From: an uncultured Lachnospiraceae bacterium
Lineage (GTDB): Bacteria; Bacillota; Clostridia; Lachnospirales; Lachnospiraceae
Direction of reading: 5' to 3'
Length of the DNA: 64,000 nt
Assembly: GCA_947625775.1 (NCBI GenBank)
Contig: CANQPM010000015.1
Coordinates: forward strand, 31,038 to 95,037
The notes below the pieces were generated by a model. That model was given only the letters and a program-made list of their open reading frames with translations, was not told where the DNA came from and searched no databases. The translations under genes were made by a program, and so were the position numbers. Of this stretch, positions 52,842 through 63,839 are shown one piece after another (within the stretch, counting starts at the first letter, position 1; each line of letters begins with the position of its first letter).

Positions 52842-52922
52842 ATATTTATGTGTATCAGTGGAATAAAAATCCATAAAAAGCTAAATTTAACATTGAATAT
52901 AAAACAAAAAGGAGAACGAAAA

Positions 52923-54464
52923 ATGAGCAAGAAAACCACAGTTTTAATGATTCTCGACGGCTACGGCTTAAACGAAAAGAAAGAGCACAACGCAGTAGCC
53001 CTCGCAAACACCCCGGTAATGGACAGACTGATGAAGGAGTACCCCTTTGCGCGCGGCAATGCAAGTGGCATGGCAGTAGGACTTCCCGACGGTCAGATGG
53101 GCAATTCCGAGGTAGGACACCTTAACATGGGTGCAGGCAGAATAGTCTATCAGGAGCTTACCCGCATCACCAAGGAAATACAGGACGGCACATTTTTTGA
53201 AAATCCCGCCCTGCTTGAAGCGGTAAACAATTGTAAGCAGAAAGGCTCAGCGCTTCATCTTTACGGGCTTTTGTCAGACGGCGGCGTACACAGCCACAAC
53301 ACGCACCTCTACGGATTGTTAGAGCTCGCCAAGAGAAACGGTCTGTCAAACGTCTACGTACACGCGTTCCTCGACGGTCGCGACACGCCCCCAGCGTCAG
53401 GCAAAGGCTTTGCTGAGGAGCTTGAAGCGAAAATGAAGGAAATCGGCGTAGGCAAAATCGCCACAGTAATGGGACGCTATTACGCAATGGACAGAGATAA
53501 CAATTACGACCGCGTCCAAATCGCCTACGACGCAATGACACAGGGCAAAGGCGAGACAGCTCCCACAGCTCCCGACGCTATACAGCAGTCCTATGACAAG
53601 GATAAGACAGATGAGTTCGTATATCCCACAGTAGTAACTGAAAACGGACAGCCCGTAGCCACAATCAAGGACGGCGACTCAATCATCTTCTTCAACTTCA
53701 GGCCTGACCGCGCAAGAGAGATAACAAGAGCATTCTGCGACGACGATTTCAAAGGCTTCGACAGAAAACGCCTTGACGTAAAATACGTATGCTTTTCAGA
53801 CTACGACCCGACAATCCCCAACAAGTCCGTAGCCTTCCACAAGATAGCAGTCACAAACACCTTCGGCGAGTGGCTTGCCGCCAACAACATGACACAGGCA
53901 AGAATAGCTGAGACAGAAAAATACGCCCACGTAACCTTCTTCTTCAACGGCGGCGTAGAAGAACCAAACAAAGGTGAAGACAGAGTGCTAGTCCCCTCAC
54001 CCAAGGAAGTAGCTACCTATGACCTAAAGCCCGAGATGAGCGCCTACACAGTATGCGATAAACTCGTAGAAGCCATCAAATCAGGCAAATACGACGTAAT
54101 AATCATCAACTTCGCAAATCCCGACATGGTAGGCCACACAGGCGTAGAAGCCGCGGCAATCAAAGCAGTAGAGGCAGTAGACGAGTGCGTAGGAAAAGCA
54201 GTAGACGCAGTCCTGTCCGTAAACGGCACCCTCTTTATCTGCGCAGACCACGGCAACGCAGAACAGCTCGTAGACTACGAAACAGGCGCCCCCTTCACCG
54301 CCCACACCACAAACCAAGTGCCATTCATACTCGTAAACTATGACAAAAATTACACATTAAGAGATGGCGGCTGCCTAGCGGACATAGTCCCCACCCTCAT
54401 AGAAACCATGGGAATGACACAACCCAAAGAAATGACAGGCAAGTCACTCCTTATCAAAAAATAA
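52923..54464 (+). CDS. gpmI: 2,3-bisphosphoglycerate-independent phosphoglycerate mutase
   Basis: I start at the ATG at 52923 after AAAGGAGAACG; the longer frame from 52848 has no ribosome binding site. The 513-residue metalloenzyme interconverts 3- and 2-phosphoglycerate in glycolysis. Features: D12 in MILDGYGL (metal ligand), phosphoserine S62 in [27 protein letters not shown], and [10 protein letters not shown] with metal-binding Asp-His. Length fits the family. A strong terminator follows, so it is a single-gene unit. Confidence 0.96.
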   Translation: MSKKTTVLMILDGYGLNEKKEHNAVALANTPVMDRLMKEYPFARGNASGMAVGLPDGQMGNSEVGHLNMGAGRIVYQELTRITKEIQDGTFFENPALLEAVNNCKQKGSALHLYGLLSDGGVHSHNTHLYGLLELAKRNGLSNVYVHAFLDGRDTPPASGKGFAEELEAKMKEIGVGKIATVMGRYYAMDRDNNYDRVQIAYDAMTQGKGETAPTAPDAIQQSYDKDKTDEFVYPTVVTENGQPVATIKDGDSIIFFNFRPDRAREITRAFCDDDFKGFDRKRLDVKYVCFSDYDPTIPNKSVAFHKIAVTNTFGEWLAANNMTQARIAETEKYAHVTFFFNGGVEEPNKGEDRVLVPSPKEVATYDLKPEMSAYTVCDKLVEAIKSGKYDVIIINFANPDMVGHTGVEAAAIKAVEAVDECVGKAVDAVLSVNGTLFICADHGNAEQLVDYETGAPFTAHTTNQVPFILVNYDKNYTLRDGGCLADIVPTLIETMGMTQPKEMTGKSLLIKK

Positions 54465-54482
54465 ATAAAATAACAAAATCAG

Positions 54483-54524
54483 AAAAGGTGCAGATAAATA
54501 CCAGAAATTCTGCACCTTTTTATA
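54483..54524. terminator. gpmI terminator
   Basis: AAAAGGTGCAGA (54483-54494) and TCTGCACCTTTT (54509-54520) form a 12-bp perfect stem with T tail. Confidence 0.9.
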
Positions 54525-54656
54525 CACTATTTCACTAAGTCAACTCAAACGGTAAGCATACATTACAAGCAGAATATTCCGCATATTTCCCCCAATACCA
54601 CCTAAAAAAAGCATATTGCAATCGCTCCAATTTACATATATTCTACCAATAAACTA

Positions 54657-54820
54657 GCCCGAGCAGGGCATATATCCCATGAAGACCTTTGGGAAGCGTC
54701 GGCACTTAGCGAAGCAAGCTGTAAAAGCGTAGTTCCTTTTACAGCGCTGCTGAGCTTAGTACCGCTACGCTTTCCACTAAGCGCAAGCGGGTCTGAATGG
54801 GATATATGCCCTGCTCGGGC
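54657..54820. ncRNA. 164-bp element with perfect 24-bp terminal inverted repeats
   Basis: The ends 54657-54680 and 54797-54820 are perfect 24-nt reverse complements. Inside, GCTGTAAAAG (54718-54727) and CTTTTACAGC (54736-54745) form a 10-bp hairpin. Its 8-nt loop contains CGTAG, complementary to CTACG at 54765-54769 (possible pseudoknot). GCTTAGT (54754-54760) also pairs with ACTAAGC (54776-54782). No open frame crosses it. It lies between the gpmI terminator and an EAL gene. It is either a structured RNA or a miniature mobile element. Confidence 0.6.
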
Positions 54821-54938
54821 GACCTATTTACCACAAACACAAAAACTTATAAAATATAAACAAAAATATTGCACCCAATCACCATAAATTGTATAATTTA
54901 TATAACACATAGTTGTCAACAAATATAGGAGATGAGGC

Positions 54939-56870
54939 ATGGTGATAAACGTGAGATTTGCATTCAACCTTTTAATATTAAGTATCCTCGCAGTATGCAC
55001 CTGGTTTTTCATAGTCAGCGTAGAAAGCAAAGCATACTACAGAAAAGTATTCCGCTTCATACTCTTTTCAGCCATATTAATGTACCTAAACCGCTTATTA
55101 TGCATATCAATGGAAGAAGGCTACCTCACCAGCAGTGACGCCCTTCTCACAACAGAACGCTTCATACACTACATGTTCACCCTGGAAATATACACCCTCT
55201 ATGCCTTTTTCATCTTCTGCCTGTTCGACCAGTTCCACTATTTTTCAGGCAGAAAAAAACTCCTGTTCTTCCTGCCCTGCATAATAACAGCCGCCCTCAT
55301 AATCACCTCCCCCTGGACACACCTAATCTTCTGGGTAAAGGACGGCGTCTGCCATAAAGGCGTACTGTTCTGGCTCCTCGTACTGGTAAGAGGCGGCTAC
55401 GCAATAACAGCCACAGTCAAAGCGCTGCTCAAACGAAACCTAATGATAAAAGTATTCGGACAATGCGTAATCCTGCTCGCAGTATTTGCAGGAATCCAAG
55501 CCGCAGTATTTTTCATATCAGGCAATGAAACAATGTACTACTCGACGTTGATTGTAAACGTAGTCGTATTTGTCCTCGCCATCACAATGGTAGAATTTTA
55601 CAAGGACGATTTGACAGAACTCTTTAACCAAAAGGCGTTTAAACAGTACGTAAGCAAAGAGCTTGAAAAGCAGAAACAAAGGTCAGTCTACCTGATAAAA
55701 CTGAAAAATTACGAATACCTCAGTGACAATTACAACAAATACTCCATTTGCGAAGTAATAAAAAAGCTTGCCGAATACATAAAGGAATACACAATGCTCT
55801 CGTCAATATACTACCTCGGCGGCGGGCGCTTCTGTATTATCCAACATAAAAGCGATAAACTCAATGAAAAAGAGTTCTTTGACAGGCTGGAGGAGCGTTT
55901 CTGCGTACCCTTTGAAATCGACGGCTCAAGCGTAAATTTAAGCCTCTTTGCCGCCGTTATGAATATGGAAAGCGGCAAGATAAACAAGGACAATTTTTAT
56001 AAATACTTTGCCGCATGCGACGAAATAAGATACCGCAGCAATGATGCGCTGGAAATTGTCCAAGCCGACACCTTCAACATAGACCAGCTCCAAAGATACC
56101 GCGACGTGGAGGATGCAATCGAAAGAGGACTTGTCGAAAAAGAATTTACAATGTTCTACCAGCCGATAATCTCCACGGAAACAGGCAGGGTAATATCCGC
56201 CGAAGCGCTTATCCGCCTTAAAGACCGCGTATTAGGCTTTGTTTCGCCAGAGGAGTTTATCCCCATTTCCGAAACAAACGGCAGAATACTTGAAATCAGC
56301 GAGTTTGTAATCGACAGCGTATTCCAATTCGTAAGCGGGCATGACATAACGCAAATGGGCATGGAATTTATCGAAATGAACCTTTCCGTGATACAGTGTA
56401 TGGACGAAAATCTCAGCAGCAAGCTTGAATATTACATAGAAAAATACCACATAGATCCCAAGCGCATAAACCTTGAAATCACAGAAACCACAAACTTTGA
56501 CGAGGAAAAGCTCAAACAGCAGCTTGAAAAGATAAAGAAGCTTGGCTTTAGCTTTTCACTCGACGATTACGGCACAGGCTACTCAAATCTCGTGAGGGTG
56601 CTTGAATATCCCGTAGACGTAATAAAGCTGGACAAGAGCATAATATGGGCGGCATTTGACGACAGGGACAGCTTTGTCACAGTGAAAAACCTTATCGCAA
56701 TGTTCCATGACGTGCGCCGCAAGCTTGTAGCGGAGGGCGTAGAGAGCCAGACGCACGCGGACAGGCTAAAGGAGCTGGGGTGCGACTATCTGCAGGGGTA
56801 TTTTTATTCAAAACCCGTAAACCAGACAGAATTTGTCGATTTCGTCAATAAATTCAACAATAAAATATAA
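54939..56870 (+). CDS. Membrane c-di-GMP phosphodiesterase (degenerate GGDEF plus EAL)
   Basis: A 643-residue protein after AGGAGATGAGGC. About seven membrane helices occupy residues 5-220, a GGDEF-like domain with the degenerate GGGRF lies at about 226-385, and an EAL domain at about 395-635. EAL residues are present: SAEALIRL, EMNLS, LEITETT, LDDYGTGYSN, KLDKS and VAEGVES, so c-di-GMP hydrolysis is expected. The degenerate cyclase half may bind GTP as a regulator. It could oppose the GGDEF protein at 17161-18780. Confidence 0.9.
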   Translation: MVINVRFAFNLLILSILAVCTWFFIVSVESKAYYRKVFRFILFSAILMYLNRLLCISMEEGYLTSSDALLTTERFIHYMFTLEIYTLYAFFIFCLFDQFHYFSGRKKLLFFLPCIITAALIITSPWTHLIFWVKDGVCHKGVLFWLLVLVRGGYAITATVKALLKRNLMIKVFGQCVILLAVFAGIQAAVFFISGNETMYYSTLIVNVVVFVLAITMVEFYKDDLTELFNQKAFKQYVSKELEKQKQRSVYLIKLKNYEYLSDNYNKYSICEVIKKLAEYIKEYTMLSSIYYLGGGRFCIIQHKSDKLNEKEFFDRLEERFCVPFEIDGSSVNLSLFAAVMNMESGKINKDNFYKYFAACDEIRYRSNDALEIVQADTFNIDQLQRYRDVEDAIERGLVEKEFTMFYQPIISTETGRVISAEALIRLKDRVLGFVSPEEFIPISETNGRILEISEFVIDSVFQFVSGHDITQMGMEFIEMNLSVIQCMDENLSSKLEYYIEKYHIDPKRINLEITETTNFDEEKLKQQLEKIKKLGFSFSLDDYGTGYSNLVRVLEYPVDVIKLDKSIIWAAFDDRDSFVTVKNLIAMFHDVRRKLVAEGVESQTHADRLKELGCDYLQGYFYSKPVNQTEFVDFVNKFNNKI

Positions 56871-56883
56871 TCATAAAAAATTC

Positions 56884-56913
56884 GGGGCTGATACACTGTC
56901 AGCCCTGTATTTT
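56884..56913 (+). terminator. Terminator after the EAL gene
   Basis: GGGCTGA (56885-56891) and TCAGCCC (56899-56905), followed by a T tract, 14 bp after the stop. Confidence 0.75.
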
Positions 56914-57001
56914 TTTCATGTTTGTCAATAATCATCATATCTGAATGTTTCCCCTATTTCTGCTAATACTAAAGCGTGATATATAAAGCAATAACAGGTA
57001 A

Positions 57002-58375
<1,374 letters not shown>

Positions 58376-58551
58376 AACACTCAGATGCACCCCAAAACGC
58401 CATGGAAAGCATTGTTGAAAGCAAGCATCAAAAACAGCAAATCAAAAACGGCAAAAACAGCATGCAAAAATCAGATTGCTATATATTTGCCAAAATGCTA
58501 TACTATTACAGACAAGGGAAATCAACAAAAATCTTCTTGACAATAAAGGCA

Positions 58552-58579
58552 GCGGCTCTGAAAATAAATTCAGAGCCGC
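58552..58579. repeat. Hairpin between eno and secG
   Basis: GCGGCTCTGA and TCAGAGCCGC form a perfect 10-bp stem with an 8-nt loop. The following sequence is not a strong T tract. It probably ends the eno transcript. The rest of 58376-58607 has no feature I can support. Confidence 0.6.
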
Positions 58580-58607
58580 AATTTGCATTAAAATTAAAAA
58601 CTCCCTA

Positions 58608-58636
58608 TTGTCAACCGCAGTATTTTGTGCTAAACT
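58608..58636 (+). promoter_or_regulatory. Candidate secG promoter
   Basis: TTGTCA (58608-58613), 17-bp spacer, TAAACT (58631-58636), 77 bp before the secG start. Confidence 0.5.
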
Positions 58637-58712
58637 ATCATTCATAGTGCATCACCAGATAAATCAACAACCAATCATTCAGGCGCACGACGCCTTAAAA
58701 AACGGAGGAAAC

Positions 58713-58949
58713 ATGGCAGTATTAAGGACAATTCTCACAGTGATATTAATATTGGTATCAATAGCATTTACAATAGTAGTTTTAATGCAGGAGGGCAAGT
58801 CAGCAGGGCTTGGAGCAATCAGCGGCGCGGCGGAAACATACTGGGGCAAGAATAAAGGACGCTCCATGGAGGGCGCTCTCGTCAGGATTACGACAGTGCT
58901 CGGCGTAGTATTTATGATACTTGCGGTTGTTTTGAATATCAATTTTTAA
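58713..58949 (+). CDS. secG: Preprotein translocase subunit SecG
   Basis: I start at the ATG at 58713 after ACGGAGGAAAC. The 78-residue protein has two membrane helices (about 3-22 and 55-76) joined by the conserved hydrophilic loop (LMQEGKSAGLGAISGAAETYWGKNKG), as in SecG. It assists SecYE in protein export. It sits upstream of rnr and smpB, a conserved order in Firmicutes (secG-rnr-smpB), although a terminator lies between secG and rnr. Confidence 0.93.
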   Translation: MAVLRTILTVILILVSIAFTIVVLMQEGKSAGLGAISGAAETYWGKNKGRSMEGALVRITTVLGVVFMILAVVLNINF

Positions 58950-58963
58950 CAGCACAGCAAAAG

Positions 58964-58996
58964 AAACACTCTTGTAAAAAAGAGTGTTTTTCATTT
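58964..58996. terminator. Terminator between secG and rnr
   Basis: AAACACTCTT (58964-58973) and AAGAGTGTTT (58980-58989) form a 10-bp stem ahead of a T-rich run. rnr starts 57 bp further on, so read-through or a second promoter would be needed. Confidence 0.75.
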
Positions 58997-59052
58997 TTAT
59001 GCGTTACGGCATTTACATCATTAAGCCGCCAGAGCGGCGCGGAGGAGTAAAA

Positions 59053-61179
59053 TTGAGCGATAAGAGAAAAAAAGTAATACTTGATTTGGTACAGGAAGAA
59101 TTTTATGTCCCAATGAAGGAAAAAGAGCTTGCAGTAATGCTTCAGGTCAAAAAAGAGGACAGGGCAGAGCTAAACCGCCTTTTAAATGAGCTGCTTGCAG
59201 AGGGCGAGCTTTCGATAACAAAAAAAGGCAAATTTGTCAAGGCAAAAAAATCCGACAAAGAGCTGACAGGCACATTCATAAGCCACCCCAAAGGCTTTGG
59301 CTTCGTGGAAATAGAAGGGCGCGACGAGGATCTGTACATTCCCGAGGATTGCGTAAACGGAGCATTCCACAAGGACACAGTCAGGGTTTCATTGTTATCA
59401 GGCCAGCGCGGCAGGCGTCAGGAGGCGCAGGTAATAGAAATCATATCAAGAGGCATCACGCGTGTCGTCGGCATATTTGATAAAAGCAACAAAAATTACG
59501 GCTTTGTAATCCCCGACAACGCCAAAATCACAAATGACATTTTCGTGCCGTCAGAGCGTTCAAAGGGCGCGGTATCAGGCCACAAGGTAGTATGCGAAAT
59601 CACGGACTACGGCAAAAACAACAGAAAGCCCGAGGGGAAAATCGTCGAGATATTAGGCCACATAAACGATCCTGGCGTCGATATAATGTCAATCGTGAAA
59701 GGCTACGAGCTTCCCACGGAATTTCCCGAAAGAGTAATGCGTCAGGCGGAAAATGTTTCAAACGAGGTTTCAGAGGCGGATATTCTTGGCAGGCGCGACC
59801 TGCGCAATGTCCAGATGGTGACGATAGACGGCGAAGACGCAAAGGATTTGGACGACGCGGTAAGCCTTACGGTAGAAGACGGCCTTTACAAGCTTGGAGT
59901 GCATATCGCAGATGTCACAAACTATGTTCAGGAAAATTCAGCCCTTGACTGGGAGGCAAAAAAACGCGGCACAAGCGTGTACCTTGTGGACAGGGTTATC
60001 CCAATGCTCCCGCACAAGCTTTCAAACGGCATCTGCTCGCTGAATGCAGGAACCGACAGGCTCGCGCTAAGCTGCCTTATGACGATAGACGGCAAGGGCG
60101 AGGTGGTAAGCCACGAGATAGTTGAGAGCGTCATAAACGTTGACCGAAGAATGTCCTATACAAGCGTAAAAAAAATTCTTGAGGACAAGGACGAGGAGCA
60201 GATAAAAGAGTACGCGCCGCTGGTGCCTATGTTTGAGCAGATGCAGGCTTTAGCCGCCATACTCCGCGAAAAAAGAAGGAAACGCGGCTCAATAGACTTC
60301 GATTTTCCCGAGACAAAAATAGTGCTTGACAGCCAGGGACGCCCAATCGAGATAAAGCCGTATGAGCGCAATACAGCCACAAAGATTATCGAAGATTTTA
60401 TGCTTATGGCAAATGAAACAGTGGCGCAGCATTTTTACTGGCTGGAGCTCCCTTTCATATACCGCACGCATGACAATCCCGATCCTGAAAAAATAGCAAA
60501 GCTTGCCACTTTTGTACGAAATTTTGGCTACAGCATAAAAAGCAGGCAGGAGGAGCTTCACCCCAAGGAGCTCCAAAAGCTTCTTGCCAAGATAGAGGAC
60601 ACGCCCGAGGAGGCGCTGATAAGTCGCCTTGCGCTCAGAAGCATGAAGCAGGCAAAATACACGATTGACTGTACAGGTCACTTTGGGCTCGCCTGCCAGT
60701 ATTACTGCCATTTTACATCGCCGATACGCCGCTATCCCGATTTGCAGATACACCGCATTATCAAGGAGCAGCTGCGCGGCAGAATGAACGAAAACCGCAT
60801 ACAGCATTACAATGAGATACTTCCCGAGGTCGCAAAAAATTCCTCTGAAATGGAAAGGCGCGCCGACGAAGCAGAGCGCGAGACTGACAAGCTAAAGAAA
60901 GCGGAATACATGGAGGAGCATATTGGCGAAATATACGAGGGCGTCATATCCTCAATCACAAACTGGGGCATATACGTGGAGCTTCCCAATACAATAGAAG
61001 GAATGATACATGTATCGACGCTCCCGGGAGATTATTTTTACTATGACGAAGCCGCCTACGAAATGGCAGGGCAGTCAACAGACAAACGTTACAAGCTCGG
61101 CGAGAAGCTCACAGTACAGGTAAACAACGTAGATAAAATCGCAAGAACAATAGATTTTATCATAGCAGACGAGCAGTAA
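59053..61179 (+). CDS. rnr: Ribonuclease R
   Basis: I start at the TTG at 59053, because GGAGGAG lies 5-6 nt upstream; the longer frame begins within the secG terminator. The 708-residue 3'-5' exoribonuclease has an N-terminal winged helix, cold-shock OB domains (about 60-215), the RNB catalytic domain with DAKDLDDAVSL metal-binding Asp cluster, and a C-terminal S1 domain (GEIYEGVISSITNWGIYVEL). It degrades structured RNA and, with SmpB-tmRNA next door, non-stop mRNA. Confidence 0.95.
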   Translation: MSDKRKKVILDLVQEEFYVPMKEKELAVMLQVKKEDRAELNRLLNELLAEGELSITKKGKFVKAKKSDKELTGTFISHPKGFGFVEIEGRDEDLYIPEDCVNGAFHKDTVRVSLLSGQRGRRQEAQVIEIISRGITRVVGIFDKSNKNYGFVIPDNAKITNDIFVPSERSKGAVSGHKVVCEITDYGKNNRKPEGKIVEILGHINDPGVDIMSIVKGYELPTEFPERVMRQAENVSNEVSEADILGRRDLRNVQMVTIDGEDAKDLDDAVSLTVEDGLYKLGVHIADVTNYVQENSALDWEAKKRGTSVYLVDRVIPMLPHKLSNGICSLNAGTDRLALSCLMTIDGKGEVVSHEIVESVINVDRRMSYTSVKKILEDKDEEQIKEYAPLVPMFEQMQALAAILREKRRKRGSIDFDFPETKIVLDSQGRPIEIKPYERNTATKIIEDFMLMANETVAQHFYWLELPFIYRTHDNPDPEKIAKLATFVRNFGYSIKSRQEELHPKELQKLLAKIEDTPEEALISRLALRSMKQAKYTIDCTGHFGLACQYYCHFTSPIRRYPDLQIHRIIKEQLRGRMNENRIQHYNEILPEVAKNSSEMERRADEAERETDKLKKAEYMEEHIGEIYEGVISSITNWGIYVELPNTIEGMIHVSTLPGDYFYYDEAAYEMAGQSTDKRYKLGEKLTVQVNNVDKIARTIDFIIADEQ

Positions 61180-61235
61180 AAATCGGCAGTTTCGTCTGCA
61201 ATAAGGCATTGGCGCTTTAAGAATGGAGAATATAT

Positions 61236-61706
61236 ATGTCAAAAAATGAAACAGCAAAATTAGTCGCAAACAACAAGAAAGCATACCACGACTACTTCAT
61301 AGAAGAAAAATACGAATGTGGCATTGCCCTTCACGGCACGGAGGTCAAATCGCTGCGCATGGGGAAATGCAGCATAAAAGAAGCCTTTATCCGCATTGAA
61401 AACGGTGAGGTATTTGTATATGGAATGCACATTTCACCATACGAAAAAGGCAATATCTTCAATAAAGATCCCCTGCGCGTAAAAAAGCTCCTCCTCCACA
61501 AACAGGAAATAAATAAGCTTGTCGGAAAAATCAAGGAAAAAGGCTACACACTAGTCCCGCTGCAGGTATATTTTGCAAATGGCAAAGCCAAAGTGGAAAT
61601 CGGACTTGCGCGCGGCAAAAAGCTCTACGACAAACGCGAGGACATAGCCAAAAAAGACCAGAAACGTGAAATGCAGAGGGAGTTTAAGGTTAAAAATCTG
61701 TATTGA
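61236..61706 (+). CDS. smpB: SsrA-binding protein SmpB
   Basis: The 156-residue protein binds tmRNA and helps rescue stalled ribosomes. Signatures: [20 protein letters not shown] at the start, [18 protein letters not shown], and the C-terminal basic tail [20 protein letters not shown]. The start follows AATGGAGAATATAT. It is the last gene of the secG-rnr-smpB group. I did not find ssrA in the remaining 2.3 kb. Confidence 0.96.
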   Translation: MSKNETAKLVANNKKAYHDYFIEEKYECGIALHGTEVKSLRMGKCSIKEAFIRIENGEVFVYGMHISPYEKGNIFNKDPLRVKKLLLHKQEINKLVGKIKEKGYTLVPLQVYFANGKAKVEIGLARGKKLYDKREDIAKKDQKREMQREFKVKNLY

Positions 61707-61798
61707 TATGAAACGCAGAACCAAAATAGCATTAATTTCGTCTGTACAAAAAATTATTTTAAACGATAAATGGGATAATACTTTCAGAGGTACTTTAT

Positions 61799-62521
61799 AT
61801 GCTTAACGAAAAGAAAAAATACAATATGTGCTGGATTGCGCTTATAACAGTGATGGCATTTATTCATTGCTTCCGCATAGGAAGCATACCATATGGGATT
61901 AATGTAGATGAAATGGGGATGGGGTATGATGCGTGGTGTCTTGCCAATTTTGGCACTGACAGGTATCTGAAAACATTTCCTGTTTATTTAATAAATTTTG
62001 GAGGAGGCCAAAGTGCGTTATATGCATATTTATGCGCTCCGTTTGTTTATATTTTTGGAATTTCGGCGGTTACATTAAGAATACCGGCAATAATTTTTGC
62101 ATTTATGACACTATTTTTTTCTGTGAAGATTGCTGACTGTATATGGAACGATAAGAGAATGAATTTGCTGGTGGGATTAATTTATACAATGTCACCTGTA
62201 TTTTTGATGCTGTCACGTATAGGATTAGACTGCAACCTTATGCTTGGAATGGCAACTATGTATATATACTTTTTAATCAAAACCATAAATAGGGGGGGGG
62301 GGTATAAAGCTCAGATGGTTTATTCTGACTGGAATTATAGGAGGGCTGGTTTTATACAGTTATGTAATCAGTCATTTGGTAATGCCTTTATTCATTCTTT
62401 TTTTGACAATTTACCTATTTTACATAAAGAGAATAAGCATAAAACAATTGTTTGCAATGACAGTTCCAATGGCTGTTTTGGCGATGCCGCTGATACTGTT
62501 TCATATAATCAATATTTTTAA
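61799..62521 (+). CDS. GT39-like polytopic membrane protein, N-terminal part (poly-G frameshifted)
   Basis: The 240-residue frame starts MLNEKKKYNMCWIALI and holds about four membrane helices. The loop GINVDEMGMGYDAWCLANFG resembles the catalytic acidic loop (D-E) after helix 1 of GT39/PMT-type glycosyltransferases. At the 11-G tract (62292-62302) the real membrane-protein frame is lost; the last 75 residues here (YKAQMVYSDWNYRRAG onward) look like out-of-frame sequence. With ten G the frame would join 62376-63764. Confidence 0.75.
   Translation: MLNEKKKYNMCWIALITVMAFIHCFRIGSIPYGINVDEMGMGYDAWCLANFGTDRYLKTFPVYLINFGGGQSALYAYLCAPFVYIFGISAVTLRIPAIIFAFMTLFFSVKIADCIWNDKRMNLLVGLIYTMSPVFLMLSRIGLDCNLMLGMATMYIYFLIKTINRGGGYKAQMVYSDWNYRRAGFIQLCNQSFGNAFIHSFFDNLPILHKENKHKTIVCNDSSNGCFGDAADTVSYNQYF
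62292..62302. repeat. 11-G homopolymer tract
   Basis: Eleven consecutive G within the membrane glycosyltransferase-like gene. G11 gives a truncated product, while G10 gives a single frame of 654 codons. Confidence 0.95.
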
Positions 62522-63764
62522 TTTAGATGAGATAAGCATAGGAATTTTTACAATACCTAGAATGTTTCGGTATAGAGGCGATGACTTATCAATACATGTG
62601 ATAGGAAAAAATCTACTTCATTTTTTCAAGACAACGTTGTTATGTGATAACATAAAGTTTAACAGTATTGAAAAATTTGGAAATATGTATTATATATCAG
62701 TTCCATTTATAATAATTGGATTAATTGACTGTATGGCGCAGTCGTTTGTTTCTGTGAAAAACAGGCACTGGAATGCCTGCTTTATAATTTCCATATGGTT
62801 TATATGTGTATATATTACGGGAGCTTTTATAAGTACTGCTGATGGAGCTAATGTTTATCAATTAAACAGTGTTTTTGCTACATACCTTGTTTTTTGCGCC
62901 GATGGTCTGCGTATTTTATATAAATGGATTAAAAAGCATTTTTATGTAAAAAAGGTCATAATAACAATGATAATTGTTTTATATTCCGTATTATTTATAT
63001 GTTTTAGCAAATATTATTTTTTTGATTATACTGAGGATACATATTTAATAGACTTATTTAATTTTAAGTTTGATGATGTATTATCCTATATAGATGAAAA
63101 TATGCCTGCAAGTGTGAAGGAGCGGAATACATATGTATTGGGCGTAAATCAGACATATATATTTTATCTTGGAAGCACAATGACATCGCCATATGAATAT
63201 AATGAGCTTGTGCAGGATAATTCTTATACATTATGGTTATGGACGCAAATCTATAAAAATTATAGGTTTTATTTTCCAGAGGAATTTGATCCCCCCAAAG
63301 AATTTGATCCGTCAGGGAATTATATTGTTCCAGAAACTAGTGAAAACTATATAAATCAGCTTGAAGAACATGGTCTTGAAAAGCTTCATATAGGAAATTA
63401 TTATCTGTTCTGGAATCAGATTCTTTGTAGTGATGAATCTAATGCGCAGGCAATTATGTCCTGGGATCATGGAGCGCTAAATGGAAAACTTGTGCCTGAT
63501 GATGGGGATAATTCTGTTTTGTCGGGCTGGGCAATTAATTTAACGAATGCGTCGCCATGGGATGATATTATAGCTTGGGCAAATGGAAAATATTATGTTG
63601 CAAAAAAAATGGAGCGGACTGATGTCACGGAAGTGCTCAATAATGAAAGCTTATTAATGAGTGGTTTTCATATAACAATTCCATCTTCCGACTTTATAGA
63701 AGGAAAAGTTAGGGTTTATTTTATTGATTATGATAATAAAAGCTGTTATATTGAAAACTATTAA
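62376..63764 (+). CDS. GT39-like polytopic membrane protein, C-terminal part (poly-G frameshifted)
   Basis: This frame really extends upstream to the G tract (IKLRWFILTGIIGGLVLYSY precedes the listed start). About seven more membrane helices run to roughly 63020. An outer C-terminal domain then follows with VLGVNQTYIFYLGSTMTSPYEY and an end domain (SGWAINLTNASPWDDIIAWANGK) that looks beta-rich. Length and layout fit lipid-linked-sugar-dependent glycosyltransferases acting outside the membrane. Acceptor unknown. The TTG at 62376 or ATG at 62382 has no ribosome binding site, so independent translation is unlikely. Confidence 0.7.
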   Translation: MVMPLFILFLTIYLFYIKRISIKQLFAMTVPMAVLAMPLILFHIINIFNLDEISIGIFTIPRMFRYRGDDLSIHVIGKNLLHFFKTTLLCDNIKFNSIEKFGNMYYISVPFIIIGLIDCMAQSFVSVKNRHWNACFIISIWFICVYITGAFISTADGANVYQLNSVFATYLVFCADGLRILYKWIKKHFYVKKVIITMIIVLYSVLFICFSKYYFFDYTEDTYLIDLFNFKFDDVLSYIDENMPASVKERNTYVLGVNQTYIFYLGSTMTSPYEYNELVQDNSYTLWLWTQIYKNYRFYFPEEFDPPKEFDPSGNYIVPETSENYINQLEEHGLEKLHIGNYYLFWNQILCSDESNAQAIMSWDHGALNGKLVPDDGDNSVLSGWAINLTNASPWDDIIAWANGKYYVAKKMERTDVTEVLNNESLLMSGFHITIPSSDFIEGKVRVYFIDYDNKSCYIENY

Positions 63765-63810
63765 TAAAAAAATTACCTATAAAAAATATTGAAAAATTAT
63801 TCCAATCCCC

Positions 63811-63839
63811 TTGACAAACGATAATTGCTATGATAATCT
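63811..63839 (+). promoter_or_regulatory. Promoter near the window's right end
   Basis: TTGACA (63811-63816), 17-bp spacer, TAATCT (63834-63839). It would drive a gene or RNA beyond 64000. No gene can be supported between 63765 and the end. Confidence 0.55.
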
